Assembly (NCBI GenBank): GCA_033762375.1
Contig: JANRLQ010000030.1
Location: 33,345-97,344, forward strand
DNA length: 64,000 nt
Reading direction: 5' to 3'
Source: RDXT01 sp033762375
GTDB taxonomy: Bacteria; Bacteroidota; Bacteroidia; J057
The translations under genes and the position numbers were made by a program. The notes under the pieces were generated by a model that had not been told where the DNA came from, did not search any database, and saw only the letters and a list, made by a program, of their open reading frames with translations. Shown here piece by piece: positions 34,421 through 44,091 of this stretch (positions are counted from its first letter, which is position 1; each line of letters opens with the position of its first letter).

Positions 34421-35296
34421 TTATTTCCAGGTGTATGCGACTACCCGGTTGTCAAAAAAGGTCGGTACCAACAGGAGTTTTTTGGCGGGGATCGTCTCCA
34501 GGTCAGCGGAGTTGATTTTTTGCTCAGTGGTATTCATCAGGACTACCGGCTTGCGGCCCGGATGGATGTACCAGGTCGTGCCGACCCAGTTGGAGGTGAA
34601 GTATCCCCCGTTGCCATCAGGTACCAGTCCGTCCGTAGCCCCTTCTGCTCCGGAGCTGTCTTCCCATACCGTAGGGACGCCGGTCGTGAGATTAAAGGCC
34701 AGGACGGTACCTTTATTGCCCATGAGCAGGGTATCGCCGTTCATGTAGAGGCCATTAGGCCCGTCAATGATGGAGTCCTGCGACCATACGCTTACTTTGC
34801 CGCCGGTTAGGGTATATACCGTGTTGGCATAAGAGTCGGAGATATATACCTGGCCTTTGGCATCGGCAGCTACGTCATTGAGAAACTTAGAGCCCTCAGC
34901 CGGATACCGCTTCAGTACCTTACCGGCCTTGAGGTCTATCGCGACAAGGTCGTTGATGTCCGTGACATACAGGGTATCTGCCACGATAGCCATACCTTTA
35001 GGGGCGTCCAGGCCGGTGACCCAGGCAGAGTCCAGGAGCTGGCCTTCTGGTGAAATCCGGGCAATGGAGCCATTTTTATCTTTGTCGGTCGGGTTGCCAT
35101 TGATGTTGGAGACGTAGATGACGTTCCGGGTGGCATCAAAGAGGATAGACTCCGGGGTTTTGAGGCCGGTGACAACCCAAGCCTCCGTAAGCACGGGAGC
35201 GGCAGGCTCAGGTGCAGGGGCAGTGGTGGTTGTCTGAGGTGCAGGTTGGCAGGCAGCCATACCCGCAAGCAGGAGGAGGGCGGGGTTGATTCGCAT
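34421..35296 (-). CDS. SMP-30/gluconolactonase-like beta-propeller lipoprotein
   Basis: 291 residues. Lipobox LLAGMAAC near residue 15, then a Thr/Pro/Ala linker. The beta-propeller repeats include TPESILFDATRNVIYVSNINGNP near residue 47, APKGMAIVADTLYVTDIND near 97, KFLNDVAADAKGQVYISDS near 135 and GPNGLYMNGDTLLMGNKG near 175. SMP-30-type enzymes hydrolyse sugar lactones with a bound metal; anchored members may act on glycan products. The alpha-L-fucosidase gene upstream on the same strand suggests a carbohydrate role. Preceded by its own promoter. Confidence 0.82.
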   Translation of the reverse strand: MRINPALLLLAGMAACQPAPQTTTTAPAPEPAAPVLTEAWVVTGLKTPESILFDATRNVIYVSNINGNPTDKDKNGSIARISPEGQLLDSAWVTGLDAPKGMAIVADTLYVTDINDLVAIDLKAGKVLKRYPAEGSKFLNDVAADAKGQVYISDSYANTVYTLTGGKVSVWSQDSIIDGPNGLYMNGDTLLMGNKGTVLAFNLTTGVPTVWEDSSGAEGATDGLVPDGNGGYFTSNWVGTTWYIHPGRKPVVLMNTTEQKINSADLETIPAKKLLLVPTFFDNRVVAYTWK

Positions 35297-35337
35297 AAAA
35301 AGTTCGTTGAGATGAAAAATGGCGGATGTAACCCCGG

Positions 35338-35370
35338 CAAATATACAGGCAGGTTAAGTATCCCTGCAAA
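35338..35370 (-). promoter_or_regulatory. Bacteroidota promoter for the SMP-30-like gene
   Basis: TTTG (35367-35370), a 21-bp spacer and TATATTTG (35338-35345) on the minus strand, 42 bp upstream of the ATG at 35296. Confidence 0.7.
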
Positions 35371-35420
35371 CATATCTTCCGGGGTACAGGATCATAACCC
35401 ACATACGGTCCTGATGTTTA

Positions 35421-36845
35421 TCAGAGGTTGACGGGATCGCCCGAAATCTTGAAGGCAAAGGCGTGCTCACAGGGGCGGCTGGCGGCTGCCTGGAGTTCAG
35501 AAGGCAGGTTCAGGGTCAACCCTTTGCTGTCGTCCCAGCTGTAGGGGATCGGTTTGTCATACCCCAGAAGGGTGATCTCCGTACCGCTGCGGGGTTTGAT
35601 ACGGGTGAGTGTCAGCGTATTACCAGGCCAGTCCAGGGCAATGGCATACACAGGTCCATCTGTTTTTGTCTGGGTATAGCGCACCTTGTCTCCGTCCAGA
35701 TATGTTTTCCAGAGGCGGCTGCCATAGATGGCCTCTCCATTGACCCGCATCCAGGCCCCCATGGCAGCCAGGCGCTCGACAGAGGCGGGGGGGATTTCGC
35801 CCTCAGCAGTCGGCCCGACATTGAGGAGATAATTGCCGCCTTTGGCGGCGATGTCCACCAGGTTGTGGATCAGGGTACGGGCCGACTTCCAGTTTTGGTC
35901 GTAGGAGGCATATCCCCAGGTGTCGTTCATGGTCATACAAGACTCCCAGTCAAAATCAGAGGTCCCGTCCAGAATTTCCTGCTCGGGTGTACCAAAATCT
36001 CCGGCGTACCGGACCGAGTCATTGTTATTCATGCCCTGCATGCCATTACGCCCCACGTCCACCCGGTTGTTGATGATCAGGCTGGGGTCCATGCTGCGGA
36101 GCATGGTGTACATGTCCACGCCCATCTCATGGGTGTATTCCGGGATCCATTCGCCGTCAAACCACATCACCGCCGGGTGATACAGCTCTACCAGTTCCCG
36201 TACCTGGGGCTTGAGATAGGTCTCCACATACCGGGGAAAGTTGGGGTTGCTTTTTTTGTCTGTATTGTAGTCCGGATAATGTGGCGCCTGGGCGTCAGGG
36301 TGGTGCCAGTCCATGATCGAGTGATAAAAACACAACTTGATCCCCTCGCGGTCGCAGGCCGCCTTAAGCGGCATCAGGAGATCCCGGTGGATAGCCGCAT
36401 AGTCCACGGCGTCATAGTCCGTTACTTTGGAATCCCAGAGGCTGAAGCCCTCGTGGTGTTTGGACGTGATGACGATATATTTCATGCCGGCGTCCTTGGC
36501 GATACGGACCCACTCATCCGGATTGTACCGCGTCGGGTTAAAACTTTTTACATAGGTTTCGTACTCCGCTACCGGGATATGGGCATTGTTCATGATCCAT
36601 TCGGCGATTCCGTCCACTTTTTTGCCCTGATAGGAGCCGGCGGGTATCGCATACGCCCCCCAGTGGATAAACATACCAAACCGGGCTTCCCGCCACCAGG
36701 CCATTCGGCTGTCGAAGTCTGCCCTGGGTTCATTGAGGTAATCAACGGGGGGCGTAGTTGCCACAGGAGATTTGGGGGCAGGCGCACAACCCATCGGTGC
36801 ATACAAGGCCCATAACAGGCCGCAGAGAGGAACAATTTTACGCAT
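35421..36845 (-). CDS. Alpha-L-fucosidase lipoprotein (GH29)
   Basis: 474 residues from ATG 36845, chosen because it gives a lipoprotein signal ending APMGC. GH29 features are WWREARFGMFIHWGAYAIPAG near residue 40, YIVITSKHHEGFSLWDS near 115 and the nucleophile region YHPAVMWFDGEWIPE near 225. The C-terminal part is a beta-sandwich. It removes terminal L-fucose from glycans outside the cell. Divergent from the GH113-like lipoprotein at 37021 and 125 bp from the SMP-30-like gene, so the locus is probably for glycan breakdown. Confidence 0.93.
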   Translation of the reverse strand: MRKIVPLCGLLWALYAPMGCAPAPKSPVATTPPVDYLNEPRADFDSRMAWWREARFGMFIHWGAYAIPAGSYQGKKVDGIAEWIMNNAHIPVAEYETYVKSFNPTRYNPDEWVRIAKDAGMKYIVITSKHHEGFSLWDSKVTDYDAVDYAAIHRDLLMPLKAACDREGIKLCFYHSIMDWHHPDAQAPHYPDYNTDKKSNPNFPRYVETYLKPQVRELVELYHPAVMWFDGEWIPEYTHEMGVDMYTMLRSMDPSLIINNRVDVGRNGMQGMNNNDSVRYAGDFGTPEQEILDGTSDFDWESCMTMNDTWGYASYDQNWKSARTLIHNLVDIAAKGGNYLLNVGPTAEGEIPPASVERLAAMGAWMRVNGEAIYGSRLWKTYLDGDKVRYTQTKTDGPVYAIALDWPGNTLTLTRIKPRSGTEITLLGYDKPIPYSWDDSKGLTLNLPSELQAAASRPCEHAFAFKISGDPVNL

Positions 36846-37020
36846 AACAAATTCAGTTGGGGTAGAGTAGGAGTCCATTTGTCGAAAAAAACAGCCCTGC
36901 AGTCGGGTAATGTCTCAATATAAGCAAAGAAACCGCTCCCGTGTACCCGTAAACGTTTTCCGTACAAGCATTTTTCTGAAAATTGGGTGTATATTCACTC
37001 GGTTTCAGAACCATCTGTGC

Positions 37021-39309
37021 ATGAAAAATATCGTAAAGGCCGTACTTGCTGCCGGATATATCTGGCTGATCTCCTTCTCCGGGTGTCAGGTGTCCCAGGC
37101 TACAGAGCGGGTACTGTCCCGTCCTACACCTGAGATGCTGATGCGGGCTTTCCGCCGCGACCAGCCGATGCTCATTGTGTATCCGGGCCAACCAGCTGCC
37201 CTGGCCGCCCGGTACAAAGACTGGGCCCTGCGGGTCAGGGGGCAGATGCCCTGGATCACCCTCAATAGCCGCCCGGCAGACTCCGTGACGGCTGCCGACC
37301 TGCTCCAGGGGCCTGTACTCCTGCTCGGCACGCCCGCCTCCAATCCCTGGCTGGCAAAGTGGATGGGACAGTTGCCGGTGACAGTGGGCGAAGCCGGATT
37401 TACCTTTGACGAGCGCACCTATTCTGACTCGGCGATCCTGCACCTCTCCCTTTTCCCGCATCCACTCAAGGACTCGCTGCCGATCCGGGTATTGATGAGC
37501 ACCGGGGACGAAATCCTGCTGGCGTATCTGACGCAGGAAGAGACGTATCGCCCGCCAGGGATTTTTGCCAGGGGATGGCACTACCGAGTGATCGAACATG
37601 GGCAAAACCAGGTGGTGGGCAACTTTGGAGATGACTGGCGCCTGGACCACCGGGTACACTACGATTTCTCGGCCCTGATGAGCCACCGCGCCAAAGGCGA
37701 ATACATCACCATCGAGGCACCCGCCAGCATGACGCCGGCCCAGGTGCGTGACTTTCAGGACTCGTTGGAAATGCACCTGGTACAGATCGCACAATTTACC
37801 GGACGGAAACTGACGGGCGGCCCGATCTCCGTCAAACTCTACGAAAACCAGGAGGTCCTCGGCCTGGTACACCAGGTGGCTGACCTGGGGTTTGTGCGGC
37901 TTGCTCCCCCGCAGCTGCACATGGTCGCAGATCCTGATTTTCAATCAAACCAGGTCGCGACCGAGAACTTCCTGTTTGTCCGCAGCCTGCTCGGTGCCCC
38001 TGCCTGGGACCTGATGGAAGAAGGCCTGGCCATCTGGTTCACGACCCGCTGGCAGCGCCTGGGCTGGCGCACCTGGACAGCCCGCCTGGTCCGCTCCCAC
38101 AACAGCCTTACCCTCGCTGAGCTCCTTGATCCGGCCCAACTGGAGACGGAGTCTCCCATCGTCCGGGGGGCGATGATGGCTGCTCTGACAGGTTTTCTGA
38201 TAGATACCTGGGGGCGCGAGACCTACCTGAGCCGCTACGCCACCTGGAAACCGACACCGGCGGAAGTCGCTGCCCTGCAGGATAGCTGGAGCCGCTGGCT
38301 GACCACACTGACAGACAGCACGCCGATACCAGCCCCCAAGCCCCTGCGGAATACCTATTATAAAGGTATGACCCTGGCCCATGAAGGGTACGGTATCTAC
38401 GACGGATACGGCTCTGGCCAATCCGCAACCTCACTTGCACGGATACGCACCATACACGGCAATTCTATTGCCCTGGTCCCTTACTCGGGCTCCCGGTCCA
38501 TCAACAAACCAGCAGCGTTTCGCATCTCCAACCGGGCTGGCTCTGAGACTGATATTGCGACGGCTACTTCCCATTTTCAGGCCCGTAAACTTGGCATGAC
38601 CACCCTGCTCAAGCCTCAAATATGGTTTCCGGGACACTGGCCGGGAGACGTGATGATGCAGTCAGAGGCCGACTGGCAGCAGTTTTTTACTTATTACCGC
38701 CGCTGGATCCGCCACTACGCCATCCTGGCCGAGGTGTATGAGATGGATATGTTTTGTGCCGGGGTAGAATTTGTGCACACGACCCGCACCCATCCGGAGG
38801 CATGGCGTATCCTGATACGTGATTTGCGCCAGCTTTATTCCGGCCCCATCACCTACGCTGCCAACTGGGGTGAAGAGTTTGAAAAACTGGCATTTGCAGA
38901 TGAGCTGGACGCCGTCGGCATCAATTGTTATTATCCTCTCGCGGCGACCGACTCAGCGACAGATACTGAGCTCCGGGCTGCTTTTGACAAGGTATGTGAC
39001 ATGATCGGAGCCCAGGCGACCCGGTGGAATAAACCGATTCTCTTCACCGAGATCGGCTTCAGGAGTATTGTTTCACCCTGGAAACACCCCCATGCTGAGC
39101 CCGAAAATGACCGGGTCAACCATGCCCACCAGGCCCGGTGTTATCAGGTGGTGACCGATGCCCTGCGGGGACGCGACTGGTGCCGGGGGATATACTGGTG
39201 GAAATGGCCCAGCTACCTGGGATATACGGCTGAGGATCCTCAGTGTTATGCGCCGCTCGGTAAACCAGCTGAAGGCATTATTTCCGCTTTTTACCAGCAA
39301 ATCCCGTAA
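37021..39309 (+). CDS. Lipoprotein fusing a peptidase MA-like region to a GH113-like domain
   Basis: 762 residues; lipobox LISFSGC near residue 20. The first half (about 30-420) contains GAPAWDLMEEGLAIWFTTRWQRLG near residue 330, resembling the second helix of MA-clan metallopeptidases, but no HExxH is seen, so it is probably inactive and may bind substrate. The C-terminal half (about 450-762) looks like GH113 beta-mannanase: AEVYEMDMFCAGVEFVHTT near 580 holds the likely acid/base Glu, and KPILFTEIGFRS near 680 the nucleophile. Both halves keep one open frame, so this is a true fusion. Substrate inferred only by family. Confidence 0.7.
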   Translation: MKNIVKAVLAAGYIWLISFSGCQVSQATERVLSRPTPEMLMRAFRRDQPMLIVYPGQPAALAARYKDWALRVRGQMPWITLNSRPADSVTAADLLQGPVLLLGTPASNPWLAKWMGQLPVTVGEAGFTFDERTYSDSAILHLSLFPHPLKDSLPIRVLMSTGDEILLAYLTQEETYRPPGIFARGWHYRVIEHGQNQVVGNFGDDWRLDHRVHYDFSALMSHRAKGEYITIEAPASMTPAQVRDFQDSLEMHLVQIAQFTGRKLTGGPISVKLYENQEVLGLVHQVADLGFVRLAPPQLHMVADPDFQSNQVATENFLFVRSLLGAPAWDLMEEGLAIWFTTRWQRLGWRTWTARLVRSHNSLTLAELLDPAQLETESPIVRGAMMAALTGFLIDTWGRETYLSRYATWKPTPAEVAALQDSWSRWLTTLTDSTPIPAPKPLRNTYYKGMTLAHEGYGIYDGYGSGQSATSLARIRTIHGNSIALVPYSGSRSINKPAAFRISNRAGSETDIATATSHFQARKLGMTTLLKPQIWFPGHWPGDVMMQSEADWQQFFTYYRRWIRHYAILAEVYEMDMFCAGVEFVHTTRTHPEAWRILIRDLRQLYSGPITYAANWGEEFEKLAFADELDAVGINCYYPLAATDSATDTELRAAFDKVCDMIGAQATRWNKPILFTEIGFRSIVSPWKHPHAEPENDRVNHAHQARCYQVVTDALRGRDWCRGIYWWKWPSYLGYTAEDPQCYAPLGKPAEGIISAFYQQIP

Positions 39310-39376
39310 TCACGCGGTGGTGTCCTGTGACGGGATTTTATGCATTTTTGCAGCGCTGTAAAAAAAGCGCGTACAT

Positions 39377-40273
39377 ATGTTTCGCATAGGGTTGTTTTGC
39401 TGGGGAATGCTGACAGGGCTTGGGGCCGTGGCCCAGGTGTATGACTGGGCTGCCATCGTAGGCTGGGATGGGGTATCGCACTGGAGCCGGTACCTGATCT
39501 ATGCACCCGGCTATCTGGGACCTAATGCCCTGCCCGTACCGGCGCTGCCCGACGGCAGAACAGATACCGTATCCTGGATCGGGACAGGCCTCGCCGGCCA
39601 CACCAAACCCGGCGACCAAACTGCCAACCTGCTCACCCAATTTATGTATACTCCGGCTCCCGGCCGGGTGGCATTTGAGTTATATCTGGTGCCGCATGAG
39701 GTGTTTAGGATGACCCGCGAAGAATTTGCCCGCCGGCATGCGCATGTATCGGGTCTGGATGACCGTGCTGCTACCGGCGATCTGCACATCAACAGCTACC
39801 TCCAGCTCCTGCGCGGGCGACGTGTACTGCCTGACCTGCAACTGCGGGTGAGCCTGCGTACGGCCTCCTCCAACAGCCGGGCGGCAGCCCGCTACACCGA
39901 TGCGCCGGGGTACTACATGGACCTCAACTGGGGGCGTGATCTCTCCGCCGCCGCCGCCCGGCACCGCTGGCGGCTGTATGGTACCCTGGGTTTTTATGTC
40001 TGGCAATTAAATACCGGCGAACAACCTCAGAACGATGCTGTCCTCTACGGGCTGGGCTTTTCCTATACCCATCCCAGGCTTCAGATCGGGCAGGACTGCA
40101 CAGGGTATGCCGGATACCTGGACAATGGCGACCGCCCCCTGGTCCTTCGTACCCGGATCAGTATGCCCGCCGGACCCGTCTGGCTGGAGGGGCAGTTTCA
40201 CCAGGGGTTGATGGATGCACCCTATACAAGCGCCCAGCTGATGGTGAAGATGATTTTGGGCAAGAATAAGTAG
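39377..40273 (+). CDS. Exported protein, probable outer-membrane beta-barrel, unknown function
   Basis: 298 residues with a signal peptide ending at GAVAQ. The C-terminal half has alternating-hydrophobic strands with aromatic girdle residues (LYGTLGFYVWQLNT, LRTRISMPAGPVWLEGQF, SAQLMVKMILGKNK), typical of a small outer-membrane barrel. The N-terminal part has a Pro/Gly-rich segment and DGVSHWSRYLIYAPGYLGPN. No family was recognised. It follows the GH113-like lipoprotein by 67 bp on the same strand and may be its partner. Confidence 0.6.
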   Translation: MFRIGLFCWGMLTGLGAVAQVYDWAAIVGWDGVSHWSRYLIYAPGYLGPNALPVPALPDGRTDTVSWIGTGLAGHTKPGDQTANLLTQFMYTPAPGRVAFELYLVPHEVFRMTREEFARRHAHVSGLDDRAATGDLHINSYLQLLRGRRVLPDLQLRVSLRTASSNSRAAARYTDAPGYYMDLNWGRDLSAAAARHRWRLYGTLGFYVWQLNTGEQPQNDAVLYGLGFSYTHPRLQIGQDCTGYAGYLDNGDRPLVLRTRISMPAGPVWLEGQFHQGLMDAPYTSAQLMVKMILGKNK

Positions 40274-40436
40274 TTGATAATCAACGGTTAATAAAAAATA
40301 CACATAGCCTCAGGCAGCACCGGCGCGTAAAAAATCAGTCAGCAGGCAGAAAAAAACAATTCGGGGAAATAGGTGTTTTGATATTTTGAATATATTTATC
40401 CGTCGAATCAAATCCCGAGTGTCGTATATATTCCGG

Positions 40437-41246
40437 ATGAAAACGCCCTACACACCTTCACTTGTATCCGGCAAGCGGCCGGCACACCACCCTAATCCTT
40501 CCCCTGCGTCTGCCAGGGTATCAGACCGGCGTACCGTAGCTGCTGCGCAGCAGGAAATCCAGCGCATGGTTAGTGCCAGCCAGCGGGTGACACAGTTGGC
40601 TTCCATCCAGCGCATGGCCAATCAAACACCAGCACCCCGGCCACAGGTGATACATCGAAGCCCGGACTTCCGGGTGCAGCGGGTCATCAACATACATCAT
40701 CAGGAATATCAACAAAATGCAGGCAGGGCCTCCAAGGTAGAGGCACAGATAAGCGGGCAGACATATGGACTTAATCACAACCGGCCTACCGTAGATCCCG
40801 CTGGCTGGGATATGTTGCGTCAGGCATATGTAATGGATTCTCAGCAGAATATCGGTATGCGGCTTCACCTCTGGAATGGCCGTATGGGCGGACCTGGCAA
40901 TCAGCAATGGAACCTGACACCTTGTCTGACCGATATCAACACTGCAATGGCCCAGGAAGAAGTCCGGGCTCAGCAAGCGGTCAATAGGGGTGAGACGGTC
41001 AATATCAAGACAGATGTCTCCTATGGTCACAGTCATGATCATAATCATGCGTCTTTTTATTATCCCAGTCATATTAGTTTTAATTGGGATACGATTGATG
41101 CAAATGGAGATGTTGGAGATGTTAAGATGGGCGAGAATGGCACCTGGGAGAGTGATTGCCCGCTGCCGGATGCGCAGGATGATGATTTTCAGGATAATGG
41201 TAGTCAGACAGATGAAACGATTGATGCAGATGATGAGAGGTATTAA
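40437..41246 (+). CDS. Putative polymorphic/contractile-injection-type toxin (orphan)
   Basis: 269 residues. No signal peptide. The N-terminal region is Pro/Ser/Ala-rich and contains AAAQQEIQRMVSASQRVTQL and ASIQRMANQTP, resembling the Q-R/M-A-N segments that precede cargo domains of extracellular contractile injection system toxins. The C-terminal domain has MRLHLWNGRMGGPGNQQWNL near residue 142 and YGHSHDHNHASFYYPSHISF near 200, a His/Asn-rich pattern seen in nuclease-type toxins. The tail is acidic. Its 3' third is A/T-rich. No immunity gene or injection-system gene is adjacent. Family placement is by memory of motifs and tentative. Confidence 0.5.
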   Translation: MKTPYTPSLVSGKRPAHHPNPSPASARVSDRRTVAAAQQEIQRMVSASQRVTQLASIQRMANQTPAPRPQVIHRSPDFRVQRVINIHHQEYQQNAGRASKVEAQISGQTYGLNHNRPTVDPAGWDMLRQAYVMDSQQNIGMRLHLWNGRMGGPGNQQWNLTPCLTDINTAMAQEEVRAQQAVNRGETVNIKTDVSYGHSHDHNHASFYYPSHISFNWDTIDANGDVGDVKMGENGTWESDCPLPDAQDDDFQDNGSQTDETIDADDERY

Positions 41247-41372
41247 GGCTGATGGGGTATTGTGCCTGCCCCAGTCTTACTAATTTTTCCACATGCATAT
41301 CTCTGCGTCCTTATCCGTTTCTTCCATATAATCCCGTATCTTTCGCCCCTGATTTTGACGGAGACAGGGAGT

Positions 41373-42455
41373 ATGTCAAATACATTCGGGACATTATTTC
41401 GCATTACGACCTTTGGGGAAAGCCACGGGCCGGGGGTAGGGGTGGTCATAGACGGTTGTCCGGCAGGTATCCGCCTGGATGAAGCGTTTATTCAGGACCT
41501 GCTCGACCAGCGCAAGCCCGGCCAGACCCGTATCACGACCCAGCGCAAGGAGTCGGATACCTTTCAGGTATTGTCCGGGACCCTGGAGGGGTACACCACG
41601 GGTACGCCCCTCACCTGCTGGGTGGTAAACGAAAACACCCGTTCCCAGGACTACGATCACCTGGCCCATGCTTACCGGCCTTCACACGCAGACTACACCT
41701 ACGATGCCAAGTACGGGGTGCGGGACCACCGGGGAGGCGGGCGCTCGTCTGCCCGGGAGACCGTAGCGCGGGTGATCGGAGGGGCGGTAGCCCTGCTGGC
41801 CCTGCGGGCAGCGGGCCCTATCACGTTCCGGACCTGGGTGCATAGCATTCATACCCTGAGCCTGGACCAGGAGCCCGAAGCCTTTGACCTGACGACACCT
41901 TATATGCAGGCCGTGCGCTGTCCCGACGCAGAGATGGCCGAGCAGATGTACCACCTGATAGATACGATCCGCAAGGCAGGCAACTCCGTCGGCGGGGTGA
42001 TCCGCTGCCGGATCAGCGGGGTGCCTCCAGGGTGGGGAGAGCCGGTTTATGACAAACTCTCCAGCCGCCTCGGGGCCGCGATGCTCGGCATCAATGCCGT
42101 CAAGGGATTTGAGATCGGGTCGGGATTTGCCGGTACCCGCCTCACGGGTGCGGAGCACAACGATATTTTTTACCGAGAGGGCGACCGTGTGCGCACGTAC
42201 ACCAATCACTCCGGTGGTATCCAGGGCGGGATCAGCAACGGCGAAGACATTACCTTCGCGGTGGCTTTCAAGCCGACAGCGACGATCATGCGGGACCAAC
42301 CCTCAATTGACAACACAGGTGCATCCGTCACCCTCTCCGGCAAGGGGCGCCATGACCCCTGTGTAGTGCCACGTGCCGTACCGATCGTGACGGCGATGGC
42401 AGCCCTGGTCCTGGTGGATATGTGGCTGCTGCAGCAGGCGCGTACCCGGCCCTGA
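41373..42455 (+). CDS. aroC: Chorismate synthase
   Basis: 360 residues. Converts 5-enolpyruvylshikimate 3-phosphate to chorismate with reduced FMN, the last shikimate step. Family signatures are TTFGESHGPGVGVVIDGCPAG near residue 12, YGVRDHRGGGRSSARETVARV near 115, and RTYTNHSGGIQGGISNGEDI near 275. ATG 41373 gives the standard MSNTFGTLF start; an upstream in-frame ATG would add 37 residues with no family match. Confidence 0.98.
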   Translation: MSNTFGTLFRITTFGESHGPGVGVVIDGCPAGIRLDEAFIQDLLDQRKPGQTRITTQRKESDTFQVLSGTLEGYTTGTPLTCWVVNENTRSQDYDHLAHAYRPSHADYTYDAKYGVRDHRGGGRSSARETVARVIGGAVALLALRAAGPITFRTWVHSIHTLSLDQEPEAFDLTTPYMQAVRCPDAEMAEQMYHLIDTIRKAGNSVGGVIRCRISGVPPGWGEPVYDKLSSRLGAAMLGINAVKGFEIGSGFAGTRLTGAEHNDIFYREGDRVRTYTNHSGGIQGGISNGEDITFAVAFKPTATIMRDQPSIDNTGASVTLSGKGRHDPCVVPRAVPIVTAMAALVLVDMWLLQQARTRP

Positions 42456-42590
42456 TACAACCTTTCCGGCAAAAGATCGTTAGCAATGGGGAATTTTGTA
42501 TGTTTACCAGACGGGGCTACAATCCACAAAGTGCCGGAGAGTCGCTGTGAAAAAATCCTATTGTTCTGATAATTAAGCATGTAATTTACC

Positions 42591-44084
42591 GTGAATAAAA
42601 ATTATCTTCGACTTGCCATTATCGCCGGGGCACTACTTCTGGGCCTCCTGATTGGCTATCTCACCCATGAGACCCAAACGGTAGTGGACATATACCGGGC
42701 TGTGGGACTGATGATGCTGGGAATCACCATCCTGGTAACAATCCACGAACTTGGGCACTTCCTGCCTGCCAAGTGGTTTAAGATGCGGGTGGAGGCTTTT
42801 TCGATCGGATTTCCCCCGACGGTTTTTTCTGTCAAAAAAGGTGAGACTGAGTACCAGATCGGTGCCACCCCGCTCGGCGGATTTGTGAAAATATCAGGGA
42901 TCATAGACGAGTCTATGGATACCCAGCACGTGAATCTCCCCCCACAACCCTGGGAGTTCAGGGCCAAACCCGTCTGGCAGCGCCTGATCGTGATGCTCGG
43001 CGGCGTGACCATGAATGTTATTCTCGGTATCCTGATTTTCACCGGCATAAAAATTGCCTACGGGGATGTCTTTCTGCCGGTATCAGAGTTAAAGTATGGT
43101 CTGGGCGTAAAAGAGTACTATTATGTCGCCCCTACCAAAAAAATACCCAGGGTACATCGGTCGTATTCTCTGTGGTATATGATCGGCTTCCGAAACGGTG
43201 ATATTCCGGTTTCCTTCAAAGGAAAGTCTTTTCCGTATGTGGAAGACTACTCCGACACCAACCTGTTGCTGGAAGAAAATGCCTGGTATGAGGTACTGCG
43301 CGAAGGGGATACCGTGCGCCTGGAGGTGCCTCCGATGGTTTTGAACCTTTTCAGTACAGATACCATCGAAAAAAGCCCTCTGGGGATTAATACCCCGGCG
43401 ATGATTAGTGTAGATACGGGGGCGGTTGCCTATAAGGCAGGCCTTCGTACCGGAGACTTAATCCAGCAAATAGATACCGTACCGATCCGGTATTTTAATG
43501 AAATATCATTCCTGCTCCGGGACCATCATGTACAACCTTTCCGGTTTACAGTAGCCCGGGGAGACAGTGTATTTCAGACGACAATTACCACCGATACCTT
43601 TGGCAGGATCGGGGTAGGGCAGGCCCCGGCTTTATTTGAAGCGTTGCGGTTTGACACCCTGCGGTACAACTTCCCCGAGGGCCTGCGTGAAGGCACCCGT
43701 GAGGCCTTTGGCCTGCTGGACACCAATATCAAAGGTCTGGGCAAGGTGGCCTCTGGTGAGGCCGATGCCAGCAAGTCCTTTTCAGGTCCGCTGGGCATGG
43801 TCAAAATTTTCCTCCAGGCATTTGATTTAGGGGGGTGGGTCAGTTTTTTGCGGCTCACCGGTATCCTGAGCATGGTCCTGGCGTTTATGAATATCCTTCC
43901 GATCCCGGCGCTGGACGGGGGGCATGTTGTTTTTCTCCTGATAGAGGCCGTCACCCGGCGTGAGCCTTCGCCTAAGGTGCGCATCATCGCGCAGCAGATC
44001 GGCATGGTGCTGATCCTGGGGCTTATGCTCCTGATTACCTTTAACGATGCTGCCAGAATGATCGGAGATTTTTTCACCTTCTGA
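42591..44084 (+). CDS. rseP: RIP metalloprotease RseP (site-2 protease)
   Basis: 497 residues, starting with GTG. Membrane zinc protease that cuts transmembrane anti-sigma factors or signal-peptide remnants. Zinc motif ILVTIHELGHFLPAKWF is near residue 45, a PDZ domain lies around 260-330 (INTPAMISVDTGAVAYKAGLR), and the second metal site NILPIPALDGGHVVFLL is near 435. Four main helices are visible. The next gene, a T9SS cargo protein, starts 7 bp downstream, so the operon is rseP with three following genes. Confidence 0.96.
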   Translation: MNKNYLRLAIIAGALLLGLLIGYLTHETQTVVDIYRAVGLMMLGITILVTIHELGHFLPAKWFKMRVEAFSIGFPPTVFSVKKGETEYQIGATPLGGFVKISGIIDESMDTQHVNLPPQPWEFRAKPVWQRLIVMLGGVTMNVILGILIFTGIKIAYGDVFLPVSELKYGLGVKEYYYVAPTKKIPRVHRSYSLWYMIGFRNGDIPVSFKGKSFPYVEDYSDTNLLLEENAWYEVLREGDTVRLEVPPMVLNLFSTDTIEKSPLGINTPAMISVDTGAVAYKAGLRTGDLIQQIDTVPIRYFNEISFLLRDHHVQPFRFTVARGDSVFQTTITTDTFGRIGVGQAPALFEALRFDTLRYNFPEGLREGTREAFGLLDTNIKGLGKVASGEADASKSFSGPLGMVKIFLQAFDLGGWVSFLRLTGILSMVLAFMNILPIPALDGGHVVFLLIEAVTRREPSPKVRIIAQQIGMVLILGLMLLITFNDAARMIGDFFTF

Positions 44085-44091
44085 TCCGCCC

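Noticed and set aside
35463..36815. 450-codon plus-strand frame opposite the fucosidase
   Set aside because: Antisense to a gene with GH29 motifs; no domain seen in the frame.
36853..37944. 363-codon minus-strand frame opposite the GH113-like lipoprotein
   Set aside because: The plus frame has a lipobox and enzyme motifs; this one has none.
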